Origin: Lachnospiraceae bacterium
GTDB taxonomy: Bacteria > Bacillota > Clostridia > Lachnospirales > Lachnospiraceae
Length of the DNA stretch: 46,519 nucleotides
Direction of reading: 5' to 3'
Assembly (NCBI GenBank): GCA_016284355.1
Contig: JAEEOQ010000052.1
Span: forward strand, 1-46,519
Part shown: piece after piece, positions 27,156-36,080 of the stretch
How the letters are laid out: every line of letters begins with the position of its first letter
Position numbering within the stretch: the first letter of the stretch is position 1
Translations under genes and position numbers: made by a program
The notes under the pieces: generated by a model
What the model saw: only the letters and a program-made list of their open reading frames with translations
What the model was told of the DNA's origin: nothing
The model's database searches: none

Positions 27156-29522
27156 TTATTGTAAGGAAGCAGGGTCTACCGCTTCAATAAAGTACATCCT
27201 TGATGCAAAATCCTGGAAAAGTCTTGTCTTATCGTTATAGCCCGTTCCGCCAAAGCCTTGTGAAAGCTTTATGCCGGCAGCCATAAGATTACGGCCGGAA
27301 AGGATATAATCTTCCACTTCTCCGTCCATCTTGACAAATTTAGCGATAGTGTTGTGGAGAAGAGAATCCTTCTTTACATGTATCGGAGCAACCTGATTTA
27401 CAAGGTCACCAAAGAGCTTGATGTTGTGTTTCATCCTCTCATTATATACATGATAGTATTTGTCAGGGTCAAGACCTGCAAGCTGGAGTCTAAGATAGAA
27501 GGTATTCGGCTCGCAAAGCTCATTCCATATCATGGCTACGGCCTTTGTCTTGTCAGGCGAAACCACCATCCACTCTTTGTCGTTAACTCTGTAAAATTCG
27601 CCTTTAAAAAATACTTCGCGCCACTTTTTATAGATCTCTATCTGCTTTTTAACTTCCTCAAACTCCTCATTGCTTACCTCACAAAGGTTAAGCTCGTATC
27701 CAAGTACGCCAAAGGCGGCAATATTAAATCTTGTCTCAAAAGGCGTATTACGAAGAGTCTGATGGTTAGGACAGGCAGATACGTGCGCCGTAACTGTGCT
27801 CATAGGATATCCGTAAGAGTATCCCTTTTGTATCTTGGTCCTTTCTATGGCATCCGTATCATCACTTCCCCAGATCTGGGTAAAATAGCAAAGCATACCA
27901 AGGTCAAATCTGTTGCCGCCTGATGCGCATCCTTCAAATAAAATATCAGGGAACTCGCTCATAAGCGTCTTTAAGATATCATAAAGACCAAGGTAATATC
28001 TGTGAAGCACATCGCCCTGCTCATCTGCAGGAAGAGCCTTGCAGTAAATGTCTGCAAACATTCTGTTCATATCCCATTTTACGTAAGATACCCCCGGAGT
28101 CCCAAAGACATCACGCATTGCATTTTTTACGTACTCACAAACCTCAGGGTTTGCAAGGTCAAGGAGCATCTGATTTCGCCCAGGAGAATTCTCTCTTCCC
28201 GGAACAGTCATAGCATACTCAGGGTGAGCACGGTAAAGATCTGAGTCTTCACTTATCATCTCAGGCTCAACCCAGATACCAAACTTAAGACCAAGGTCAT
28301 TAACCTTTTCTGCAAGTCTTGCTACGCCGCCGGGGAGCTTCTTGGTATCAACAGTCCAGTCGCCAAGAGAAGTCTTGTCATCATTTCTTCCCTTAAACCA
28401 GCCGTCATCCATAACAAAAAGCTCAACTCCCGCATCCGCTGCCTTCTTTGCAAGGCGAAGAAGCGAAGCTTCATTGATATTAAAGTAAGCCGCTTCCCAG
28501 GAGTTAAGAAGAATAGGTCTTGGCTCGTCCTTGTACTTTCCTCTTACGATATATTTTCTTACAAATGCATGCATGCTCTTTGAAAGACCCGAAAAGCCTT
28601 CGGCTGAGTAGCTCATAACACTTTCGGGAGCCTCAAAGCTTTCGCCGCCCTTGATCTTCTTTTCAAAGCTCTCAGGATTGATACCCTGAAGGAATCTCGT
28701 CTTGTTAAAACCGCTTACAGAGGCAGATTCATAGTGGTCGCCTGAGTATACAAGGTTAAAACCAAATACATCACCTGATTTTTCAGTTGCCCCTTCTTTG
28801 CTAAGCATAACAAAAGGATTTGCCCTGTTTGAAGAAACGCCGCATCTGCTTGCTATACACACGGTTCCCTGTCTTACAGGCGTAACTTTCTTTCCCATCT
28901 CCCTTCCCCAGTTTCCGCCAAAGGAAGTAAGATCAAAGTCTGCACTGTCAAAATCCACCTGGTTTGAAAGGAGTCTTATTATCCTTATATCATCGTTTCC
29001 TGTATTCTTAAGAACGCAGCGTCTTGTTATTACATCGCAGTCTTCATATACATTAAAATAAATATCAAGTTCTGCTGCCTTTTCTCTTTCGCAAAGAGTT
29101 ATCTTAAGCTCTTTACCACCTGAAGGAAGGGCGCTTGGAAGTCCGCTTATCTCAGATTTTGTATCAAGAATCTCATGGCTCTTATAAATAAAATCATTGG
29201 TCCTGCTGCCATCTGCGTACTCTAAGGCGATCATCGGCTCTCTAAAATCGCCCTTACCTGTGCCTGAAACCTCAAAAAGGGCATCCTCAGCCACAAACTC
29301 AGAATCCTTTTTGTAGCTTACTGTAGTACCTTTTCCGTTAGCTGCTTTTTCTGTAAGAGAAGCAAAAAAGAAAGGAAGATACTCCCCCTCCGGCACTTCA
29401 AGTCTTGCTCCGTAGTAAAAATGCGTAAGCAAGCCTTCAGGGCTTACTCCAAAAGCGTATGTGGTCTTACCTGTGCTAAGCACAAATGCTTCACGCTCTT
29501 CATAGTTAAAAACACCGATCAT
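27156..29522 (-). CDS. Alpha-galactosidase, GH36
   Basis: This 788-residue enzyme has an N-terminal beta-supersandwich, a catalytic barrel and a C-terminal beta domain. The nucleophile is the Asp in SYVKWDMNR (about residue 484). The acid/base is the first Asp of GSDDTD (about 554). LFVMDDGWF and GIWVEPEMIS also mark the family. There is no signal peptide, so it is cytoplasmic and acts on imported oligosaccharides (terminal alpha-1,6-galactose). The start at 29522 (MIGVFNYEE) follows CAGGAGG, and the frame extension to 29570 runs through a terminator hairpin and is rejected. It is co-transcribed with the symporter. Confidence 0.95.
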   Translation of the reverse strand: MIGVFNYEEREAFVLSTGKTTYAFGVSPEGLLTHFYYGARLEVPEGEYLPFFFASLTEKAANGKGTTVSYKKDSEFVAEDALFEVSGTGKGDFREPMIALEYADGSRTNDFIYKSHEILDTKSEISGLPSALPSGGKELKITLCEREKAAELDIYFNVYEDCDVITRRCVLKNTGNDDIRIIRLLSNQVDFDSADFDLTSFGGNWGREMGKKVTPVRQGTVCIASRCGVSSNRANPFVMLSKEGATEKSGDVFGFNLVYSGDHYESASVSGFNKTRFLQGINPESFEKKIKGGESFEAPESVMSYSAEGFSGLSKSMHAFVRKYIVRGKYKDEPRPILLNSWEAAYFNINEASLLRLAKKAADAGVELFVMDDGWFKGRNDDKTSLGDWTVDTKKLPGGVARLAEKVNDLGLKFGIWVEPEMISEDSDLYRAHPEYAMTVPGRENSPGRNQMLLDLANPEVCEYVKNAMRDVFGTPGVSYVKWDMNRMFADIYCKALPADEQGDVLHRYYLGLYDILKTLMSEFPDILFEGCASGGNRFDLGMLCYFTQIWGSDDTDAIERTKIQKGYSYGYPMSTVTAHVSACPNHQTLRNTPFETRFNIAAFGVLGYELNLCEVSNEEFEEVKKQIEIYKKWREVFFKGEFYRVNDKEWMVVSPDKTKAVAMIWNELCEPNTFYLRLQLAGLDPDKYYHVYNERMKHNIKLFGDLVNQVAPIHVKKDSLLHNTIAKFVKMDGEVEDYILSGRNLMAAGIKLSQGFGGTGYNDKTRLFQDFASRMYFIEAVDPASLQ

Positions 29523-29540
29523 AGTGGTCCTCCTGAAATA

Positions 29541-29568
29541 AAAGGAGGCATCCCGGTAAGGTGCCTCC
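29541..29568 (-). terminator. Terminator hairpin directly abutting the alpha-galactosidase ribosome site
   Basis: On the minus strand GGAGGCA and TGCCTCC (29544-29550 and 29562-29568) form a perfect 7-bp stem with an 11-nt loop, followed by TTTTATTTC and then immediately AGGAGG of the next gene. It ends the Gld-like operon but may also attenuate alpha-galactosidase expression. Confidence 0.8.
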
Positions 29569-29588
29569 AAAAGAATAAACTTTTTTAT

Positions 29589-31067
29589 TTAGTTAAACGA
29601 CGATTCGAAGATATTTATAAGATTTTCAATATCTCTCACATTTATCCTGAAATACGAAAGGCCGTTCACGCTAATTCTTCCGAAGTTATCATTATAATTA
29701 TAAATCTCCGAAACAACTCGGTCAAGACCTTCAGAGCTTCTGTCGTAAGTGATCTTTATAACAGGCTCTTCGTTTTCTTTTACATTTTCAGGATCAACAA
29801 GGCCATCGGATTTAACTCCGATGATAGGTGTATAGACCTCATTAAATTTATCTTTTGTTACTTCTTTGTTGTCAAAGTAGTATTTGGTCTCCTCTTCGGT
29901 TTCTTTTTCTCCCTTGTCGTTTTCTTTTTCAGTCTCTGTTCTGATAAGCTTCATAACATGGGTTTTGCCCTGATACTCTATGGTAACGTTATCTACCTGC
30001 TGTATATTTACAAGACCCGGAAGTTTTGAAACATAATCATAAGGAGTAAGCTCTGTCATTTTGGTAACGGTTTCCGCCTTCATATAGTATACTGCGGAAG
30101 TTCCGTCAAGGTTTACATAGTTGTAAAAACCGGTATCGTTAAGAGCGCCAAAGTTAATGGCAAAGGTATGATACTCAGGAACCTTTATAGGATTACCGAT
30201 CTCATCTGTCTCATCACCGTCTACCATATCGTAATATGTAAGGGTAAGCTTTGTGGCATGTTCCGGATCAAGACCGTATTTGCTAAGGTCTTTGCAGTCG
30301 TACTCAAGAGCATCCCCAAGAGGAAACGTGGCATAATTATCAACCTGTGCCTGTACCGCATCGGAGTTGCCGGGAAGCACTGTTTCAAAGCCCTGTCTGA
30401 TAAGCCATGGGCAATAACCGGTACTGTCAAGCTCATTGCCATATTCAAGTGAAAGTTCAAAATTTCCTTCAGGCTTTTCAAGAAGGATACGGGTGATCTG
30501 GGCAGGCTCTATCGTCGGAGTTGAAAGCTTTGCGATCATCTGTGTCTCTGTATACTGATACTGGGTCTGAAGAGCCATGTTACCAAGATAGATCGTGTTG
30601 CTGTCAGCAGTTTTGATAAAGCAGCCGTCTCCTTGTGGTCCGCGCTCTCCCACAAGCACTTCAAAACTTGCGCCGGTACTGTCTGTTATCTTTACTCTGT
30701 TTAATGGGTCTGCAAGTCCAAACTCTGCTATATCTGCAGGTTCATCAGTTACTTTCTTGACGGCGGTAAGCCCTGCAACTGCTTTTACCATACTGTCAAC
30801 ATAGTCCTGATTAAGCGGAAAATCTTTATCGTCTGTTCGCTTCCAGACATCATCTTCTTTAATGATATCAAGAGAAAGGTTAGGTCCGTCAAAAGAAAGA
30901 CTTACTACATTTTCTGCTTCGATCTCATTAAGTTTTACGCTCTGCTTTACAAAAGCAGGAGCTTCCTCCTTTTTATCTCCCCCAAGAAGAGTGGTAAGAG
31001 CAAGGGCTCCCACCACTACAACAAGGGCTGCAAGAAGAAAAAGAAGGTTCTTTGTTTTCTTTTTCAT
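29589..31067 (-). CDS. DUF4340 domain membrane-anchored protein
   Basis: This 492-residue protein has one N-terminal helix (about residues 7-28) and a large extracytoplasmic part. DUF4340-like units include LSLDIIKEDDVWKRTDDKDFPL (about 63-84), KVTDEPADIAEFGLADP and EVLVGERGPQGDGCFIKTADS, and a second similar stretch begins near DLSKYGLDPEHATKLTLTYYD. DUF4340 proteins accompany GldG-type ABC systems in many phyla. The role is unknown. A highly charged Lys/Glu segment lies at about 379-400. Its start overlaps the GldG-like stop by one base (TAATG). Confidence 0.85.
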   Translation of the reverse strand: MKKKTKNLLFLLAALVVVVGALALTTLLGGDKKEEAPAFVKQSVKLNEIEAENVVSLSFDGPNLSLDIIKEDDVWKRTDDKDFPLNQDYVDSMVKAVAGLTAVKKVTDEPADIAEFGLADPLNRVKITDSTGASFEVLVGERGPQGDGCFIKTADSNTIYLGNMALQTQYQYTETQMIAKLSTPTIEPAQITRILLEKPEGNFELSLEYGNELDSTGYCPWLIRQGFETVLPGNSDAVQAQVDNYATFPLGDALEYDCKDLSKYGLDPEHATKLTLTYYDMVDGDETDEIGNPIKVPEYHTFAINFGALNDTGFYNYVNLDGTSAVYYMKAETVTKMTELTPYDYVSKLPGLVNIQQVDNVTIEYQGKTHVMKLIRTETEKENDKGEKETEEETKYYFDNKEVTKDKFNEVYTPIIGVKSDGLVDPENVKENEEPVIKITYDRSSEGLDRVVSEIYNYNDNFGRISVNGLSYFRINVRDIENLINIFESSFN

Positions 31068-32503
31068 TATCTTCTTCTCCTCTTAATTACCACAAATACA
31101 CCTGCAGCAATTGTAACAACAGGTATTGCAAGTATGAAAAGGATGCCAAGTACAAGTCTGTCTCTGCCCGGTACCACAAGGTTTTCTTCTACTACAGATT
31201 TAACAGGGATAGAGATAACCGGATCTTTTCTGTCTACCACATAATTAAGTGCATCTGTAAAAAGTGCTGAGTTACCGTAGGCTGAAAATGCCATAACATC
31301 TTCCATGATAAGGTTTGATCCGCCAAATACGATAAGCTTTGTTTTTACATCGTTATAATTTTCTTCGGCAAGCACTCCGAGGCTGAAAGGTCCTGCAATG
31401 TCACCATCAGACATTCCGTAGCTTCCTGTAGTAACGTCGATCTTAGAGAATGCCTTATCAGATGTATTCATAAGAGCAGTTCTCTTTACGCTTCCTCTTA
31501 TCTCTGAAGTAATATCAAGTCCGATAGTCTGAACAGCCACTACGTATTTATTAACTGAAGAAGTTGTAACGTCTGTGCTTAAAACATCAGGACATACATA
31601 TAAAGGCACATTCTGATACATGTGGTCTGCATCCTGTTCAAGAACAATTCCCTCTACAGGATTTACGCCGTATTCAGCAAGAACAGACTTTACATTAGGA
31701 AGTTCGTTCTGTGAATAGTCGTAGTAGATAATGGCTTTTCCGCCGTTTTTAAGGTAATCTTTGATAAGCTGCGTCTCATCTTTTGTAAAATCGCTCTGAG
31801 GACCTGCAACCACAAGGGCGCTGCAATCTTCAGGGATCTCATTCTTCTCTATAAGACTGACGCTTCCGGCACCGATATTAAGCTTGTCGATAAGCTTAAG
31901 AGCAGAGCTGCCGGTCTGAGGAACCACTTCTCCGTGACCTGTGGTAAAGTAAACCTTAGGCGCCTCGGTAGAAGTAACATACTGTATTGCTGAATCGATC
32001 TTTCCCTCTACATCATAGCCTGTAAGAGTTGAAGTCTGATTCTGATAATCTGTCTGGTATTCTCTGAAGTCTCTTGAAGAAACCAGCTTGGCCTTGCCTG
32101 TTGTGGCATTTTCTACTATAACGCTGTCAGAGTACACCGAAGTTCCTTTTTCTACGTAGTTGTAAATAAAGTTTGGATAAAGATTAGGGTCTCTCATTAA
32201 TACCTTGATCTTTGAACTACCGTCTGCAAAGCAGTTTACCATTTTATAAATGGTCTCATCCTGCGCACCTTCTGTAGCAAGATAGTAAATATTAATATCA
32301 TCCGTAAGGCCGTTAAGAACGGCTTCTGTCTCCTCTGTAAGTGTATAAAGACCTGATGTGGTAATGTCGTGTTTTATATTGAATTTACCGGCAAGTACGT
32401 TTAATACTACCACGATCACAAGAACTATTACTGTAATGACCGATGTGTAGGCACCGTTCTTAAATCTCCTGCCGGAAAATGATGAACCGTTTCCTTTTTT
32501 CAT
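31067..32503 (-). CDS. GldG-like ABC auxiliary membrane protein
   Basis: This 478-residue protein has an N-terminal helix (about 18-40). GLYTLTEETEAVLNGLTDDINIYYLATEG follows in pieces (about 50-79), the family start. Next come an ABC_transp_aux-type domain (VYFTTGHGE, LVVAGPQSDFTKDE, IKDYLKNGGKAIIYYD), a late soluble part (LIVFGGSNLIMEDV) and a C-terminal helix (about 450-472) ending in KRRRR. The family is named after Flavobacterium gliding but is widespread in non-gliding Firmicutes, so no gliding role is implied. The substrate of the system is unknown. It is part of a tight four-gene operon. Confidence 0.88.
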   Translation of the reverse strand: MKKGNGSSFSGRRFKNGAYTSVITVIVLVIVVVLNVLAGKFNIKHDITTSGLYTLTEETEAVLNGLTDDINIYYLATEGAQDETIYKMVNCFADGSSKIKVLMRDPNLYPNFIYNYVEKGTSVYSDSVIVENATTGKAKLVSSRDFREYQTDYQNQTSTLTGYDVEGKIDSAIQYVTSTEAPKVYFTTGHGEVVPQTGSSALKLIDKLNIGAGSVSLIEKNEIPEDCSALVVAGPQSDFTKDETQLIKDYLKNGGKAIIYYDYSQNELPNVKSVLAEYGVNPVEGIVLEQDADHMYQNVPLYVCPDVLSTDVTTSSVNKYVVAVQTIGLDITSEIRGSVKRTALMNTSDKAFSKIDVTTGSYGMSDGDIAGPFSLGVLAEENYNDVKTKLIVFGGSNLIMEDVMAFSAYGNSALFTDALNYVVDRKDPVISIPVKSVVEENLVVPGRDRLVLGILFILAIPVVTIAAGVFVVIKRRRR

Positions 32504-32533
32504 TTTCGTTCTTTCCTTTCGCTTAGTTAATGC

Positions 32534-33403
32534 TTACTGCCATCTTCTCTTCTTAACCGTCTGGACGCTGAGGAATAAGAAGACAAATATGAAGCTAATA
32601 AAATATACTACAGCATCAAGGTCAAGAGTTCCTGAAATAAAGGTATCAAATCGGCTCATAGGGCTTAATGCGGAAAAGAGCTTAAGCACGAAACCGTCAT
32701 ATACGCTTTCCTTCTTGTAGAACAAGAATGCAAGGATTCCTGCAGCCACAACAAATACAGCTATAGGGATCACCATGTTGTTAAGCATGTAATAAAGCAG
32801 ACCGCAAACTACTACGGCAATAACCATTGCAACGATAAATGCCGCTCTGTTGCTTGATCCGATAAGTGCCGCAAAGCTTGTAAGATAAACAAGTATCACA
32901 AAACTTACGAAAGAAACAATTACAGCGATTATCTGATTTTCCGAACATGTGGAAATGAAAAAACCAAGGCTTAAAAATGCAAGTCCCATAAGGAAATACC
33001 CTGCTATTGCAGTATAACTTGATACGAAGTTGACCTTTCCGTAACTTGAAATTATCACAGGAAGAAGTGCAACCACTATCATCTCCATTGCAAAAATAGT
33101 CGCAAGAGATAAGAACTTGCCAATTACTATCTTTTCTACGGAAACAGGGCTTGTAAGTAAAAGCTGATCTGTTCTTTGCTTCTTTTCCTCACTCATGATA
33201 CGCATGGTAAGGAATGGGACAAATACTGCAAGGGCTATCATAGGGAAGAACCCTGAAAGTGTATTTGCGATGGATGAAGAACCTGAAAGCAGGTTGTTCA
33301 TATATGTCTGAAGGCTAAGTACCGCAACTGCAAGCGCTAAGTACACATAACCTATCATGGAGTTAAAATATGTTTTCATTTCTTTCTTATATATGGCTAA
33401 CAT
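32534..33403 (-). CDS. ABC-2 type permease (GldF-like)
   Basis: This 289-residue protein has six to seven membrane helices. It begins MLAIYKKEMKTYFNSMIGYVY, the usual start of ABC-2 permeases paired with GldG proteins. The cytoplasmic loop MRIMSEEKKQRTDQLLLTSPVSVEKIVIGK (about 67-96, read in parts) is the coupling region. Its ATG overlaps the ATPase stop by one base (TAATG), so translation is coupled. It works with the ATPase and the GldG-like protein. The transported substrate is not known. Confidence 0.92.
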   Translation of the reverse strand: MLAIYKKEMKTYFNSMIGYVYLALAVAVLSLQTYMNNLLSGSSSIANTLSGFFPMIALAVFVPFLTMRIMSEEKKQRTDQLLLTSPVSVEKIVIGKFLSLATIFAMEMIVVALLPVIISSYGKVNFVSSYTAIAGYFLMGLAFLSLGFFISTCSENQIIAVIVSFVSFVILVYLTSFAALIGSSNRAAFIVAMVIAVVVCGLLYYMLNNMVIPIAVFVVAAGILAFLFYKKESVYDGFVLKLFSALSPMSRFDTFISGTLDLDAVVYFISFIFVFLFLSVQTVKKRRWQ

Positions 33404-34422
33404 TATTCTTCCTCCTTGTCTGCTGCATCTTCGCTGCCTTCTTTTGTCTCTTCGTTATCAGCATTTTCTGCCATAAGCTTTTCAGCTTCCTTTGCATCAT
33501 CGCCTGTAAGAGTAACGAAGATGTCTTCAAGAGATTTGCTTACAACTCTCATCTCAAAGATAGGAAGGCCTGCTGTAGCAAGCGCGTAAAAGATGGATTC
33601 TCTAAGGTCTTCTTTGCCGGTATAAACCGTTACGTATACGATACCTTCGGATTCTTTTTCAAACTCTACCCTGTTAACGCCAATGACTGCATTAAGAGTT
33701 GAAAGGATCCTGCTCTTTTCGCCCTTGACTCCGAGAGAAACCTCGCCCTGTCTCTCAAGGTGCTTTGAAAGGTTCTCAGGAGAATCTGCTACTACAAGTT
33801 TTCCTTTGTTTATTATCATAACGTGGTCACAAACCGCGCTGACCTCTGAAAGAATGTGGGAACTTAAGATAACTGCATGCTCTGTGGCAAGGTTCTTTAT
33901 AAGCTCTCTCATCTCAATTATCTGGCCAGGATCAAGACCTACCGTAGGCTCATCAAGGATAAGTACCTTAGGGCTTCCAAGGAGCGCCTGTGCAAGACCG
34001 ACTCTTTGCTTGTAACCCTTTGAAAGATGCTTTATAAGTCTTTCCTGCATCTCGGTAAGCTTGGTTAAGTTTCTTACTTTGTTGAGCTGCTCAGGGATAT
34101 CGCTCTTTTTAACCCCTTTAAGCTCTGCGGCAAACTTAAGATATTCGTTTACCGTCATGTCGTTATATAGAGGCGGGATCTCAGGAAGGTACCCTATCGC
34201 CTTCTTTGCCTCCTCCGGCTCCTCTAAAATGTCGTGTCCGTCTATGACAACAGTTCCGTCTGTCATTGAAAGGTAACCTGTCATCATGTTCATGGTAGTT
34301 GATTTACCCGCACCGTTTGGTCCGAGGAAACCAAGTATCTCACCCTGTTTTACAGAAAAGCTAAGGTCGTCTACCGCAAGGTGTCCGTCATAGCTTTTTG
34401 TAAGGTTTTTTACTTCTATCAC
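33403..34422 (-). CDS. ABC transporter ATPase (GldA-like)
   Basis: This 339-residue ATPase has Walker A GPNGAGKST (about residues 34-42), the signature LSKGYKQRVGLAQ (about 133-145, SKG in place of SGG), Walker B VLILDEPTVGLDP and the switch His in ILSSHILSE. After the ABC core there is a DUF4162-like part (about 215-310) and a very acidic tail of about 30 residues. It energises the downstream permease. The start is a GTG at 34422 with AGGAGGAG upstream. A strong hairpin with a U-run touches that ribosome site. Confidence 0.95.
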   Translation of the reverse strand: MIEVKNLTKSYDGHLAVDDLSFSVKQGEILGFLGPNGAGKSTTMNMMTGYLSMTDGTVVIDGHDILEEPEEAKKAIGYLPEIPPLYNDMTVNEYLKFAAELKGVKKSDIPEQLNKVRNLTKLTEMQERLIKHLSKGYKQRVGLAQALLGSPKVLILDEPTVGLDPGQIIEMRELIKNLATEHAVILSSHILSEVSAVCDHVMIINKGKLVVADSPENLSKHLERQGEVSLGVKGEKSRILSTLNAVIGVNRVEFEKESEGIVYVTVYTGKEDLRESIFYALATAGLPIFEMRVVSKSLEDIFVTLTGDDAKEAEKLMAENADNEETKEGSEDAADKEEE

Positions 34423-34436
34423 CGTTTTCTCCTCCT

Positions 34437-34484
34437 AAAAAAGACTGCACGCTCGCACTTTTAAAAAAGTACGCTCATGCAGTC
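34437..34484 (-). terminator. Hairpin with U6 directly upstream of the ABC ATPase ribosome site
   Basis: On the minus strand GACTGCA and TGCAGTC (outer arms, 34478-34484 and 34443-34449) enclose a longer imperfect stem, followed by TTTTTT and then AGGAGGAG. It looks like an intrinsic terminator placed in the leader of the ABC operon. Confidence 0.75.
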
Positions 34485-34516
34485 AAGTTTAACATTAAAT
34501 AGTGAATTTTTTGTGA

Positions 34517-34551
34517 AAAAGCCGAAAGCAATAAAGATGATGTCGGCTTTT
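34517..34551 (-). terminator. Rho-independent terminator at the end of the purM-N-D unit
   Basis: AAAAGCCGA (34517-34525) pairs perfectly with TCGGCTTTT (34543-34551). On the minus strand the second arm ends in TTTTTCAC. It overlaps the stop codon of the 76-residue gene. Confidence 0.7.
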
Positions 34552-34780
34552 ATTCATCGAACTCAAGAGTTGCATAAAGCCCCTGCGGTCTTTCCTCTAT
34601 AGAAATAACCTTTCCTTTTCTGGTCTTTAAAGCCTCACGGAAAGGAATGTTTCCGCTCATACCGTAAGCATGCTCTAAGGTGTAATAAAGGAAGTTGTCC
34701 ATCTCGGTCTCAACTACCCCAAGTTCTACTCCAACCTCAAAAAGATTAGGTCTTTCAACCTTAAATTCCATAGTCCTCAT
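34550..34780 (-). CDS. Small protein of unknown function in the pur operon
   Basis: This 76-residue soluble protein starts MRTMEFKVERPNLFEVG, with an acidic and aromatic middle (EMDNFLYYTLEHAYGM) and the C-terminal EERPQGLYATLEFDE. It starts 4 nt after the purD stop, with GGAGA inside the end of purD, so it is surely co-translated with the purine genes. Codon use matches its neighbours. I recognise no domain. It lacks the lengths and motifs of PurS and of other known pathway subunits. A regulatory or assembly role in purine synthesis is only a contextual guess. Confidence 0.75.
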   Translation of the reverse strand: MRTMEFKVERPNLFEVGVELGVVETEMDNFLYYTLEHAYGMSGNIPFREALKTRKGKVISIEERPQGLYATLEFDE

Positions 34781-34784
34781 AAAT

Positions 34785-36053
34785 CTAGTCTCCTAAAATG
34801 CTCCTGCAAAGGTCTGTCCTGTTGTATTTGTTAGCAAAATGTACAAGTTCTGCTGCTGCATAAGCCTTGTCTCTTGCCTCACGAAGATTGCGTCCTAAAG
34901 CCACAGCTCCAAGTACTCTTCCTCCGTTTGTAACCACCTTGTCGCCGTCAAACTTTGTACCGGCGTGGAAAAGGATGGTGTTTTCGTTATCAAAGCCTTC
35001 ATCTACCGTAACAGGGAAGCCTTTTTCGTAATGTTCAGGGTAGCCGTTTGAAGCCATAACAACGCAAAGAGCGGCATTATCATCAAATTCAAGCTCTGTT
35101 TTATCAAGAGTTCCATCTACGCAGGAAAGCATAACTTCTATCATATCGCTCTTCATACGAGGAAGAACAACCTGAGTCTCAGGGTCACCAAAGCGCGCAT
35201 TGTATTCAAGCACCTTTGGCCCTTTTTCCGTAAGCATAAGTCCCACAAAAAGGATACCAACAAACTTCCTGCCTTCTGCTTCCATAGCAGCAATGGTAGG
35301 CTCATAAATATTTTTCATGCAGTAATCTGCGATCTTTTCCGTATAAAAAGGTGTAGGAGAAAAAGTTCCCATACCGCCTGTATTAAGGCCTTCGTTGTTA
35401 TCCTTTGCACGCTTGTGATCCTGGGCAGAAACCATTGGCTTTATGGTCTTTCCGTCAGAAAAGCAAAGCACGGAAACCTCAGGTCCTGTAAGAAACTCTT
35501 CTATAACCATAGTGTTTCCTGCGGTTCCAAACTTCTTATCTTCCATTATCTCGCGTACGCCGGCCTTTGCCTCTTCTTCATTGTTGCAGATAAGCACGCC
35601 CTTACCAAGAGCAAGTCCGTCTGCTTTAAGCACAACAGGGTATCCGAACTTACCGATGGTCTTATAGGCTTCATCGGCGCTTGTAACTACCTCGTAGCCT
35701 GCGGTAGGGATACCGTATTTTTTCATAAGGTCTTTTGAAAATGACTTTGAGCCTTCGATTATGGCGGCGCATTTGTCAGGACCGAATACCTTAAGGCCCT
35801 TTGCTTTAAATGCATCTACGATGCCTGCCACAAGAGGATCGTCAGGTCCGATTATGGTAAAATCGATGCCTTCTTTAAGTGCGAAGTCTGTAAGTTTATC
35901 AAACTCCATAACTCCGATGTTAACGCACTCTGCCACCTGCGCTATTCCGGCGTTTCCCGGAGCACAGTATATCTTTTCCACAAGCGGGCTCTTTTTAGCC
36001 TTCCAGCATATAGCATGCTCTCTTCCGCCGCCGCCAACAACAAGTATCTTCAT
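34785..36053 (-). CDS. purD: Phosphoribosylamine-glycine ligase
   Basis: This 422-residue ATP-grasp enzyme joins glycine to phosphoribosylamine, giving GAR. It begins KILVVGGGGREHAICWK. Further hallmarks are FGPDKCAAIIEGSKSFSKDLM, VLKADGLALGKGV, the ATP-grasp loop MVIEEFLTGPEVSVLCFSDG, and EYNARFGDPETQVVLPR near the metal site. The length is normal. It follows purN by 27 nt and precedes the 76-residue gene by 4 nt. Glycine for this step could be supplied by glyA further along the window. Confidence 0.98.
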   Translation of the reverse strand: MKILVVGGGGREHAICWKAKKSPLVEKIYCAPGNAGIAQVAECVNIGVMEFDKLTDFALKEGIDFTIIGPDDPLVAGIVDAFKAKGLKVFGPDKCAAIIEGSKSFSKDLMKKYGIPTAGYEVVTSADEAYKTIGKFGYPVVLKADGLALGKGVLICNNEEEAKAGVREIMEDKKFGTAGNTMVIEEFLTGPEVSVLCFSDGKTIKPMVSAQDHKRAKDNNEGLNTGGMGTFSPTPFYTEKIADYCMKNIYEPTIAAMEAEGRKFVGILFVGLMLTEKGPKVLEYNARFGDPETQVVLPRMKSDMIEVMLSCVDGTLDKTELEFDDNAALCVVMASNGYPEHYEKGFPVTVDEGFDNENTILFHAGTKFDGDKVVTNGGRVLGAVALGRNLREARDKAYAAAELVHFANKYNRTDLCRSILGD

Positions 36054-36080
36054 CTTTCATTCTCCCCCTTGTATATTTTA

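Noticed and set aside
27354-27923. 189-codon plus-strand frame
   Set aside because: It is antisense to the alpha-galactosidase catalytic domain and has no independent support.
31067-34422. Gliding motility system
   Set aside because: The ATPase, permease and GldG-like proteins resemble Gld components, but none of the other gliding genes are present. The same ABC set is common in non-gliding Firmicutes.
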